A stretch of DNA of 5,228 nucleotides from Pseudomonadales bacterium (GTDB lineage Bacteria > Pseudomonadota > Gammaproteobacteria > Pseudomonadales > Azotimanducaceae): NCBI GenBank assembly GCA_007128525.1, contig SKXG01000361.1, positions 1-5,228 on the forward strand, in the 5' to 3' direction. Positions 1 to 5,187 of this stretch are shown in pieces. The notes under the pieces were generated by a model that was not told the DNA's origin, made no database searches, and worked only from the letters and a program-made list of their open reading frames with translations. A program made the position numbers and the translations under genes. Positions within the stretch are counted from its first letter, which is position 1. Each line of letters starts with the position of its first letter.

Positions 1-750
1 GTTTATCGCCACATTACCAACCCGGAATGCCGGCAGTATTTGTTGCGGCAGGCTTTCGAGGAAGCCGTGCACACCCATGCCTACCAGTATGTGATCGAGT
101 CTTTGAGCATGGATGAAGCGGAGATCTTCAACATGTATCGGGAAGTGCCATCGGTCGCGAAGAAAGCCGAGTGGGCGTTGCCCTATACCCAAAGCCTGGG
201 TGATCCGACCTTTGTCACCGGCACGCCGGAAGCCGATCAGCGACTATTGCGCGACCTGATTGCCTTTTATGTGGTGTTTGAGGGCATCTTCTTCTACACC
301 GGCTTTGGGCAGGTGCTGAGCCTTGGACGGCGCAACAAGATGACCGGGACGGCGGAGCAGTTTCAGTACATTCTGCGCGATGAGTCCATGCACCTGAACT
401 TCGGTATAGACCTGATCAATCAGATCCGGATTGAGAATCCAAACCTGTGGACGCCGGCCTTTCAGGAGGAAGCGCGGGCATTGATTCTGACCGGTATGGA
501 CCTCGAAGTGGCCTATGCCCAGGACACCATGCCGCGTGGTGTCCTGGGCATGAACGCCGACATGATGACGACCTATCTGCAGTTCATTACCAATCGGCGT
601 CTGCAGCAGATCGGCCTGCCGGAAGCCTTTCGGGGTGCCGAGAATCCGTTGCCCTGGATGAGTGAGATCATCGATCTGAAGAAGGAGAAAAACTTTTTCG
701 AGACGCGCGTAACAGAGTATCGTACCGGGGGTGCTTTGAACTGGGATTGA
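1..750 (+). CDS. nrdB: Ribonucleoside-diphosphate reductase class Ia, beta subunit (3' part)
   Basis: This is the small, radical-generating subunit of class Ia ribonucleotide reductase. With NrdA it reduces ribonucleoside diphosphates to deoxyribonucleotides in the cytoplasm. The frame is open from base 1, so the N-terminus lies outside the window and 249 codons are visible. Numbering from base 1, EAVHTHAY places E21 and H24 as iron ligands and Y28 as the radical tyrosine, with the same spacing as E115, H118 and Y122 of the E. coli enzyme. E94 (FEGIFFY) and E128/H131 ([10 protein letters not shown]) match the second iron-ligand set. The first ligand, an aspartate, would lie upstream. The tail carries Y240 in [11 protein letters not shown], probably the radical-transfer tyrosine and NrdA-docking end; this is inferred from similar Pseudomonas-type NrdB tails. 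No yfaE-like ferredoxin gene follows. nrdA would be expected upstream. Confidence 0.97.
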   Translation, partial: VYRHITNPECRQYLLRQAFEEAVHTHAYQYVIESLSMDEAEIFNMYREVPSVAKKAEWALPYTQSLGDPTFVTGTPEADQRLLRDLIAFYVVFEGIFFYTGFGQVLSLGRRNKMTGTAEQFQYILRDESMHLNFGIDLINQIRIENPNLWTPAFQEEARALILTGMDLEVAYAQDTMPRGVLGMNADMMTTYLQFITNRRLQQIGLPEAFRGAENPLPWMSEIIDLKKEKNFFETRVTEYRTGGALNWD

Positions 751-755
751 ATGAA

Positions 756-768
756 CGCGTCAGACGCG
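756..768. terminator. Small palindrome between convergent genes, possible terminator
   Basis: CGCGTC-A-GACGCG is a perfect inverted repeat just after the nrdB stop, in the 51-base gap between two convergent genes. It can fold as a 5-bp stem with a CAG loop. No T-tract follows on either strand, so a role as a bidirectional terminator rests mainly on position. Confidence 0.25.
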
Positions 769-801
769 AGTGTCAATGCAGCTGCGACAGTTGGCCGGCA
801 A

Positions 802-1614
802 TCAGGCCTTGAAGTAGACCATCTGATGACTGCTGGCCAACAGCATCCCTGAGTCGCTCCACACCTCGGCGCTCTGATCGAAGAACCCCTGGCCGTAGTT
901 CAAGCCGCGGGCAACCCCCAGCACGGGTTTGGTGCCCACTGCACGCAGACCGTCGGCATCTGCATGGAAATAGCTGGTCAGGGTCACGGTGCCGATCGGC
1001 GCACGTTCCTGGCGGCGCAAGAAGATCCGGGGGAAGAAGGCGTCACACAGCGCGCTGAGCGATGTGAAGTCGAGCGGTCGATCCGGCCGGTCCCGCAGCC
1101 AGACATGCGACAGAGACGGGTGCTCGGGATGGCTGGGCCCGCCGAAACCGCCGTCGACAAATCGCATCTCATAGTTTGCGGTCCAGCCCAGCGCCGGTGG
1201 TTCGCTGACGGCGACGTCTTCAGCAGCTGGGACTGTTGGGAACTGCGCATCGGTCGCCTGCCAGGTGTCGCGGCGGTGCGCGGTAATCGCTGTGGCGTAG
1301 GCGGCCACCTGATCATTCTGGATCAGTTCGACCAGCCAGTGCTGCGTGCTGCGATTGGTGCGCATTGGCCTTGCCGTGAGCAGAAATTCACCATCCGCTA
1401 TGGGCGCGGTGAAGTGCACGGTCTGCGCCACCGGCTGACCTTGCAGTGCCGGGTGCTGCAAAACTCCATTGAGCAGCGTGGCGGCGATGACGCCGCCGAA
1501 GGGACCGACCATATTCTGATAGGCGTCGCTGGTGCTGCCGGTGAACTGATTGTCGGCTCCGGGCCGGAGGGCCACGGCCTGGTCCAGCGGGTGTGTGTTG
1601 GTGTTTGGTTGCAT
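802..1614 (-). CDS. Acyl-CoA thioesterase family protein (double hotdog, TesB-like)
   Basis: The 270-residue product looks like a cytoplasmic acyl-CoA thioesterase that hydrolyses fatty-acyl-CoA to free acid and CoA; the chain-length preference cannot be told. The N-terminal half (about 20-115) is a hotdog domain with the helix segment NMVGPFGGVIAATLLNG and strand HFTAPIADGEFLL. The C-terminal half (about 145-270) is a second hotdog ending in SSHQMVYF. D191 (LCDAFFPR), a threonine in GTVTLTSYFH (209-213) and Q264 sit where TesB has its Asp-Thr-Gln catalytic set, but this alignment was done by eye. I chose the ATG at 1612-1614 because it has AGAG shortly upstream and the fold begins soon after it. 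The frame stays open to a TTG at 1675-1677, which would add 21 residues of poor domain character and touch the next gene's start. It is convergent with nrdB and divergent from the rhomboid gene. Confidence 0.82.
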   Translation of the reverse strand: MQPNTNTHPLDQAVALRPGADNQFTGSTSDAYQNMVGPFGGVIAATLLNGVLQHPALQGQPVAQTVHFTAPIADGEFLLTARPMRTNRSTQHWLVELIQNDQVAAYATAITAHRRDTWQATDAQFPTVPAAEDVAVSEPPALGWTANYEMRFVDGGFGGPSHPEHPSLSHVWLRDRPDRPLDFTSLSALCDAFFPRIFLRRQERAPIGTVTLTSYFHADADGLRAVGTKPVLGVARGLNYGQGFFDQSAEVWSDSGMLLASSHQMVYFKA

Positions 1615-1676
1615 GCTGCGCTCTGTCGTGACGATGGTATGGTTTACAGCATGACTTACCGCGCTGACCTGTGCCA
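1615..1676. promoter_or_regulatory. Divergent intergenic region, thioesterase / rhomboid
   Basis: This 62-base gap separates two genes transcribed away from each other, so both promoters should lie in or near it. I found no convincing -35/-10 pair on either strand, and the plus-strand gene lacks a clear Shine-Dalgarno sequence. The call rests on gene orientation alone. Confidence 0.35.
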
Positions 1677-2282
1677 ATGAGCATTACCCTGAGTCTGATT
1701 GCCATCACCAGCCTGATCAGCGTCATTGCCTGGCAGCGACCCGCGTTGTTGCACAGCCTGCTCTACTGGCCACCTGGTGTGCGCCGGGGCCAGTGGTGGC
1801 GAATGCTCACTCACGGGCTGGTTCACGCCGATGGGGCACATTTGGCGTTCAATATGATCACGCTGTTTTTCTTCGGCAGCATCATGGAGCGCGTCATGGT
1901 GCCGTATATCGGCATCGTCGGATTCGTGCTGTTCTATCTGGCCGGTATCCTGATCGCTATCCTGCCCACGCATGTGCAGCATCGTAACGATCCCAACTAC
2001 CGCAGTCTGGGGGCATCGGGTGCGGTGTCCGCTGTGCTCTTTGCGTTCATCCTGCTGGATCCCTGGGCCATGTTGTTCGTGTTCTTTGTGCCGGTACCGG
2101 CGGTGCTGTTTGCTGTTGTCTATGTGGCCTATTCCATCTGGGCCACCAAGGGGGCGCGAGACAACATCAATCACAGCGCACATCTGTGGGGTGGTGCCTG
2201 GGGTGTGGTTTTCATGGCGATACTGGATCCGCAGTCGGTGGGGCGCTTCATGTATGAGTTGTTTGCGCCACTGGGCTTCTGA
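1677..2282 (+). CDS. Rhomboid family intramembrane serine protease
   Basis: The 201-residue integral inner-membrane protein would cleave the transmembrane segments of partner proteins. The rhomboid signature is complete. H50-x4-H55-x3-N59 (in LVHADGAHLAFNM) matches the GlpG H145/H150/N154 spacing. S114 in LGASGAVSA is the catalytic serine of the GxSG motif, and H169 in AHLWGGAWG is the catalytic histidine. About six hydrophobic segments are visible (near 3-18, 56-72, 76-97, 113-127, 130-153 and 167-183), which fits the minimal six-helix bacterial core. There is no N-terminal cytoplasmic domain as in GlpG and no extra C-terminal domain. I prefer the ATG at 1677; a GTG at 1671 in frame would add two residues. 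No good ribosome binding site precedes either start. The substrate is unknown. Confidence 0.93.
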   Translation: MSITLSLIAITSLISVIAWQRPALLHSLLYWPPGVRRGQWWRMLTHGLVHADGAHLAFNMITLFFFGSIMERVMVPYIGIVGFVLFYLAGILIAILPTHVQHRNDPNYRSLGASGAVSAVLFAFILLDPWAMLFVFFVPVPAVLFAVVYVAYSIWATKGARDNINHSAHLWGGAWGVVFMAILDPQSVGRFMYELFAPLGF

Positions 2283-2286
2283 CGAG

Positions 2287-2303
2287 GTCGGCCCGGAGCC
2301 GAC
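2287..2303 (+). terminator. Hairpin 4 bases after the rhomboid stop
   Basis: GTCGGC-CCGGA-GCCGAC forms a perfect 6-bp GC-rich stem with a 5-base loop just after the rhomboid stop codon. The bases after it are GCTCTGC rather than a T-run, so it is at best a weak or factor-assisted terminator. Confidence 0.35.
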
Positions 2304-2332
2304 GCTCTGCAACCCATCATGATCCCGCCTCA

Positions 2333-2370
2333 TCAATATCTTTAGAAAGATGATTTGAACTAATTATAGA
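2333..2370 (+). promoter_or_regulatory. AT-rich promoter-like region with inverted repeat upstream of the MTHFR-like gene
   Basis: This is one of the most AT-rich stretches of the window. It holds the perfect inverted repeat ATCTTT-AG-AAAGAT (2338-2351), and TATAGA at 2365-2370 could serve as a -10 box. The repeat would then cover the -35 position (TTAGAA at 2342), a geometry typical of an operator. The -35 match is poor, so the promoter call is tentative. Confidence 0.35.
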
Positions 2371-2401
2371 TCTGGCTAAGACTGAGCGCTTCTCACCGTA
2401 G

Positions 2402-2406
2402 AGGAG
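2402..2406 (+). promoter_or_regulatory. Ribosome binding site AGGAG for the MTHFR-like gene
   Basis: AGGAG lies 11 bases before the ATG at 2418. It is a good Shine-Dalgarno match at slightly long spacing and supports that start codon. Confidence 0.6.
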
Positions 2407-2417
2407 CCCGGTTAGTC

Positions 2418-3212
2418 ATGCGTTGCTCGATCGAGCTGATACCCCGCAGCCGTTCCGGTCTGCTGGCGGAAGCCAGGTTGCTGCGAGCGCAGTTCCCGGC
2501 GCTGAACACCATCAACATTCCGGACCTGAAGCGCTTCAGTCTGCGCAGCTGGCAGGCGGCAGCCTTGACGCGTGCGAGTGTCTCGGAGCGCATTCCCCAT
2601 CTGCGCGCGGCCGACCTCGTTGGGCAGGATCCAGGCTGGTTGTCAGCGGCCCTGGATGCTGCCGGCGTTCAGGAGGTGGTACTGATAGCGGGTGATCCGC
2701 CAGCTGGGGCGTCGACGCCGGCCGTAACACCACTGCGCCTGATGGAACAGCTGCGCATGCGCAAACCGTCATTGGGCATTTACGCGGCGCTGGATCCACA
2801 TGCTTACCGGCAGGACGCGGCCTTGGCGCGCAATCTGCGCGACAAACTGTCAGCCGGTGCCACGGGCTTTTTCTCGCAGCCGTTGTTTGCGCTGCCGGAG
2901 TTCGAGCGCTGCATGGCGCTGTTGCCAGCCGCACCAGTGTTCTGGGGCCTGAGTCCTGTGCTGTCCGATCGCAGCCGTGCTTACTGGGCGTCCGTGAATC
3001 AGGTGCGGTTCCCTACGCACTTCAGGCCGGATCTCAGCTGGAACCTGAGTTTTGCCCACTGCCTGCTGGATCGTGTTCAGGCCGTGGGACATCACCTGTA
3101 CTTGATGCCCATTCGGGTAGACCTGGAGACTTATCTGGCGCCTCTGTATGACCGTTTGAGCACTGCAATCCGCGGAGAAGACTGCACGTTGCCGTACGCC
3201 GGGCAAGCTTGA
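2418..3212 (+). CDS. Methylenetetrahydrofolate reductase-like protein (short, divergent)
   Basis: The 264-residue soluble protein appears to be a single TIM-barrel member of the MetF / methylenetetrahydrofolate reductase superfamily, whose classical members use FAD to reduce 5,10-methylene-THF to 5-methyl-THF. Segments in MetF order support this. IELIPR (5-10) holds E6 at the place of the catalytic glutamate of MetF's FEFFPP strand. PHLRAADL (60-67) follows, then VVLIAGDPPAG (87-97) with D93 in the GD-PP loop, then GATGFFSQPLF (147-157) with Q154 where MetF has ITQFFF. Next comes FWGLSPV (165-171), like IPGILPV, and near the end HHLYLMPIR (225-233), like the FHFYTLNR strand. It is shorter than E. 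coli MetF (about 296 aa) and the first motif is altered, so it may be a paralogue with another substrate. It has its own upstream promoter-like region and is not visibly in an operon. Confidence 0.75.
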   Translation: MRCSIELIPRSRSGLLAEARLLRAQFPALNTINIPDLKRFSLRSWQAAALTRASVSERIPHLRAADLVGQDPGWLSAALDAAGVQEVVLIAGDPPAGASTPAVTPLRLMEQLRMRKPSLGIYAALDPHAYRQDAALARNLRDKLSAGATGFFSQPLFALPEFERCMALLPAAPVFWGLSPVLSDRSRAYWASVNQVRFPTHFRPDLSWNLSFAHCLLDRVQAVGHHLYLMPIRVDLETYLAPLYDRLSTAIRGEDCTLPYAGQA

Positions 3213-3241
3213 CCCTGACCGTATCCGCACTGGACCGCAGG

Positions 3242-3264
3242 CAGGTGGTGAATCTCGCCACCTG
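3242..3264 (+). terminator. 10-bp hairpin after the MTHFR-like gene, probable terminator
   Basis: CAGGTGGTGA (3242-3251) pairs with TCGCCACCTG (3255-3264) around a 3-base ATC loop. The stem is ten base pairs including one G-T pair, starting 29 bases after the stop codon. It is the strongest simple hairpin I found. Only TTGG follows instead of a full T-tract, so intrinsic termination may be weak. Confidence 0.45.
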
Positions 3265-3339
3265 TTGGCTGAATTCGTCACGCTCAAGCCCGGTGCGGCT
3301 GCCGCGTTTCCGCAACAGACCCGGAAAATAAAACAGAAT

Positions 3340-3367
3340 CAATTGTTTACTGACACGTGCGCAATTG
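3340..3367. promoter_or_regulatory. Palindrome cluster CAATTG - CACGTG - CAATTG
   Basis: Two identical hexamer palindromes CAATTG (3340-3345 and 3362-3367) stand 22 bases apart, about two helical turns, with a third palindrome CACGTG (3354-3359) between them. The spacing would put both copies on one DNA face, as expected of a tandem operator upstream of the sigma operon. Hexamer palindromes are common by chance, so this is suggestive only. Confidence 0.2.
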
Positions 3368-3400
3368 GCATGAGTTGTGTATTAGCCATGGTCATCGCGG

Positions 3401-3430
3401 CACGCGCGTACCAGTTTGGCTGGGCGCGTG
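3401..3430 (+). promoter_or_regulatory. Compound leader hairpin before the first small gene
   Basis: CACGCGC (3401-3407) pairs perfectly with GCGCGTG (3424-3430). Inside, CCAG (3411-3414) pairs with CTGG (3420-3423) around a TTTGG loop, leaving only GTA (3408-3410) as a bulge. This gives 11 Watson-Crick pairs, ending 15 bases before the GGAGG ribosome binding site at 3446. It could act as an mRNA leader structure, an attenuator or a terminator. TTGT follows, which is too short for a normal T-tract. Confidence 0.4.
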
Positions 3431-3445
3431 TTGTATCAGCAGCCC

Positions 3446-3450
3446 GGAGG
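3446..3450 (+). promoter_or_regulatory. Strong ribosome binding site GGAGG
   Basis: GGAGG with a 5-base spacer precedes the ATG at 3456. It decides that start over an in-frame upstream ATG at 3357, which has no comparable site. Confidence 0.7.
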
Positions 3451-3455
3451 CAGAC

Positions 3456-3620
3456 ATGCGCAGGCACATGGACATTCACGCACTGTTGGAACCTGACCAG
3501 GGCTTCAGCCGGTTGAGCCGTCTGCGCCACCCGCGCGCGACCATCCCGGCGCTGCTGATCCAGGCGCTGGGCCTGGCGCTGGTCGCCGGTATGGCTTGGC
3601 TGCTGGCCCTTCACGCCTGA
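3456..3620 (+). CDS. Small single-pass membrane protein (54 aa), unknown function
   Basis: I do not recognise this protein. Its 54 residues have a charged N-terminal part (1-29) with an arginine/histidine-rich stretch (RLSRLRHPR, about 19-27). One hydrophobic helix spans about 29-51 (IPALLIQALGLALVAGMAWL and on), and the chain ends LALHA. Positive charges before the helix predict an N-inside topology, with the tail barely crossing the membrane. The start is set by the near-ideal GGAGG at 5-base spacing; an in-frame ATG at 3357 would give 87 residues without a good ribosome binding site. It is the first member of a tightly packed series: the next frame begins at the base after its stop, and the sigma gene follows 140 bases later. 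A role as membrane anchor or signal input for the sigma system is inference from position only. Confidence 0.6.
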   Translation: MRRHMDIHALLEPDQGFSRLSRLRHPRATIPALLIQALGLALVAGMAWLLALHA

Positions 3621-3749
3621 ATGAAAGTTGCAGTGAACACTTTGCTGAGCTGCACCGTTCTATTGTGGCAACCCGGCGACGTACGGCTGTCGGGATGGTT
3701 GATGCGCTGGCCACCTGAGGATGCGCAGTCAGCCCGTGAACAGCGTTGA
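3621..3749 (+). CDS. Possible 42-residue micro-protein between the membrane ORF and sigma gene
   Basis: An ATG directly follows the previous stop (TGAATG) and opens a 42-codon frame ending at the TGA 3747-3749, 11 bases before the sigma start. The product begins MKVAVNTLLSCTVLLWQP: a lysine, then a short hydrophobic stretch with LLSC resembling a lipobox, then a polar tail rich in tryptophan, proline and charge, ending AREQR. The hydrophobic part is shorter than a normal lipoprotein signal. There is no Shine-Dalgarno sequence, so translation would depend on re-initiation after the 54-residue gene. Filling the gap so exactly supports a real gene, but 42 codons can also occur by chance. I do not recognise it. 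Confidence 0.4.
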   Translation: MKVAVNTLLSCTVLLWQPGDVRLSGWLMRWPPEDAQSAREQR

Positions 3750-3760
3750 CGGGATTGGTC

Positions 3761-4219
3761 ATGAATCTGGACGCCTTTTATGAACAGCACCATGAAGCAG
3801 TTTGGCGTTTCATTCTGGCAATGGTTCGCGATCAGGATCTCGCAGACGACCTGGTGCAGGAGGCTTTTATGAAAGCGATGGCGCACCAGCACTTACTGGA
3901 GGAACTTGCGACCGGTCAGCAGCGAGCCTGGCTGATCACAACAGCGCGAAATCTGGCAATGGATCAGTTTCGGTTTCAGCGCCGGCACGTTAGCGACACT
4001 GAGATCGGCGGTGATTTTGAAGAGCTGCCTGCTGGCGACTTTGAGCGAATGCTAAAGGGCCTGCCCGAACACTATGTCGGCGTGCTCAGGCTGCGCTATG
4101 AGATGGACATGAACAGTCAGGAAATTGCCCGTCATCTGCAAGTGCCCGCGCCAACCGTGCGACGACGTTTACAGGCGGCCCGTGCCCTGGTCCGCCAGAA
4201 TCTGGAGAGAAACCCGTGA
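3761..4219 (+). CDS. RNA polymerase sigma factor, ECF (extracytoplasmic function) family
   Basis: This 152-residue protein has the two-domain ECF layout and would direct RNA polymerase to a dedicated promoter set. The sigma2 domain spans about 1-77. Regions 2.1-2.2 include DLADDLVQEAFMKAM (26-40), the usual core-binding signature. RAWLITTARNLAMDQFRFQRR (55-75) covers regions 2.3-2.4, which melt and read the -10. After a short linker (76-96), sigma4 spans about 97-150 with LPEHYVGVLRLRYEMDMNSQ, then EIARHLQVPAPTVRRRLQAA as the helix-turn-helix for -35 binding. I chose the ATG at 3761 because the conserved domain starts there; a TTG at 3746 would overlap the small frame upstream. GGGA (3751-3754) is only a weak ribosome binding site, so coupling to upstream translation is plausible. 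The stop overlaps the next start by four bases. No extra C-terminal domain is present. The ECF group is not assigned. Confidence 0.95.
   Translation: MNLDAFYEQHHEAVWRFILAMVRDQDLADDLVQEAFMKAMAHQHLLEELATGQQRAWLITTARNLAMDQFRFQRRHVSDTEIGGDFEELPAGDFERMLKGLPEHYVGVLRLRYEMDMNSQEIARHLQVPAPTVRRRLQAARALVRQNLERNP
4204..4207 (+). promoter_or_regulatory. Ribosome binding site GGAG inside the sigma gene end
   Basis: GGAG, continuing GGAGAGA, lies 8 bases before the GTG at 4216. It supports that non-ATG start and the GTGA overlap with the sigma stop codon. Confidence 0.65.
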
Positions 4220-5187
4220 AGCATCGTATTGGAAATATCGGAACACTGGATTTGCGTCATGCCACACAGGCCTCGATCGGCGAAGGTGTAGAGGCACAGA
4301 ACATCGGTGCACTGATCTTCAGTCGTAAGAGCGCCGACCTCATCGCCAAGGTGCATGCCGCGAACATTGGCGCGACCATTGAGTGCAATGGTGAGTTACA
4401 GACCACCTCTGGCCAGACCGAGCTGACGCGTGGCCAGCTGGCGCAGGTGAGCGAGCCGGTGACAATGCTCGTAATGGGTCAGTTGATTGTGCACTCAGAC
4501 ATCGATGCAGAGGTGCTGAAGCGTTCGGTCGAGCGCCTGCATGTGTTCGGCCAGGTCTATTGTCCGTCTGACCTGATGGTCGCAGTGCAATCGCGTGTCG
4601 GCGAATTGAATGGTCAGCTGGTGAGCTATCCCGGTGACCATCAGCTCCTGACCCGGAGCCTGATAATGGACAGCGCACGCCTGTCGGCCATGCCGGATAA
4701 CTCGAAAATTGCCGTATTGGGCAAGCTCAGTATTGCCTCCGACGTTAGCGCTGAGCTGGTTGAGCGCAAGCTGGCTTCACTGTGGGTACAGCGGCACCTG
4801 TCACTGTTCGAGCACCATGCTGAAGTTCTGTTGGGTCGCCTGCACGCAGAGTCGCGTGCACAGATTGAAGTCATTCCAAAGGCCTATGAAATCATCGATA
4901 CGCCGGTGCGATTTGACAATTCAGATGTCCAAGGCTGGCAGGATGAGCACCTTTACTTCCTCAGCCGGGTAGAGTTCGCACCAGATGTGGATCCCGACTT
5001 GCTGGCGGAACGGCTGACAGCGTTCCAGGCCAAGAGTCTGGTGCTGTGTCCTGAAGCGCTCAAATCAGTACTGCAAGCGCGATGTTCCAAGCATCAAACC
5101 AGGATCATCACCTATAGCGGTACGCTGATCACCAACGAAGGTCAGGCAACCATACGGGCATCGCAGCTTGAACGTGCCGAGGCGGTG
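4216..5187 (+). repeat. Four tandem 81-codon protein repeats (243-base period), diverged
   Basis: The units are about residues 1-81, 82-162, 163-243 and 244-324, with a fifth starting (TVVNQG) at the window edge. Anchors keep an exact 81-residue step: SDIDAE at 94, SDVSAE at 175 and PDVDPD at 256, i.e. bases 4495, 4738 and 4981. VYCP at 114 and VLCP at 276 are two periods apart. Similarity is seen in the protein and not in long DNA matches, so the duplications are old. The first unit is the most diverged. Confidence 0.7.

Larger units (their letters stand above)
3213..3455. other. 243-base gap without a convincing gene; regulatory leader of the sigma operon
   Basis: No frame here has a credible start, ribosome binding site and protein-like composition together. 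The stretch holds a terminator-like hairpin near its left end, an AT-richer block at 3320-3350, three hexamer palindromes, and a compound hairpin just before the next gene's ribosome binding site. I could not define a firm sigma70 or ECF-type promoter. GGAAAAT at 3323-3329 resembles an ECF -35 element, but no clear -10 follows. Confidence 0.5.

Noticed and set aside
964..1680. 238-codon plus-strand frame opposite the thioesterase gene
   Set aside because: The minus-strand frame shows clear double-hotdog sequence. The plus-strand product is low in recognisable structure and is an antisense shadow in GC-rich DNA.
1656..2336. 226-codon minus-strand frame opposite the rhomboid gene
   Set aside because: Its composition is dominated by His, Gln and Arg, typical of the antisense of a membrane-protein gene. 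The plus strand has the full rhomboid catalytic signature.
2850..3287. 145-codon minus-strand frame over the MTHFR-like gene end
   Set aside because: No domain-like pattern or ribosome binding site. It overlaps a better supported plus-strand gene.
3357..3455. N-terminal extension of the 54-residue protein from the ATG at 3357
   Set aside because: No Shine-Dalgarno sequence at 3357, and the leader hairpin falls within the extension. The internal ATG at 3456 has near-ideal GGAGG.
3265..3516. 83-codon plus-strand frame starting at TTG in the gap and overlapping the 54-residue gene
   Set aside because: Weak start, no ribosome binding site, and it overlaps out of frame a frame that has strong GGAGG and a coherent membrane helix.
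4340..4972. Minus- and plus-strand frames of 77-112 codons inside the sigma-linked repeat gene
   Set aside because: They are shadows of the long open frame from 4216, which has coupling, a ribosome binding site and periodic protein structure.
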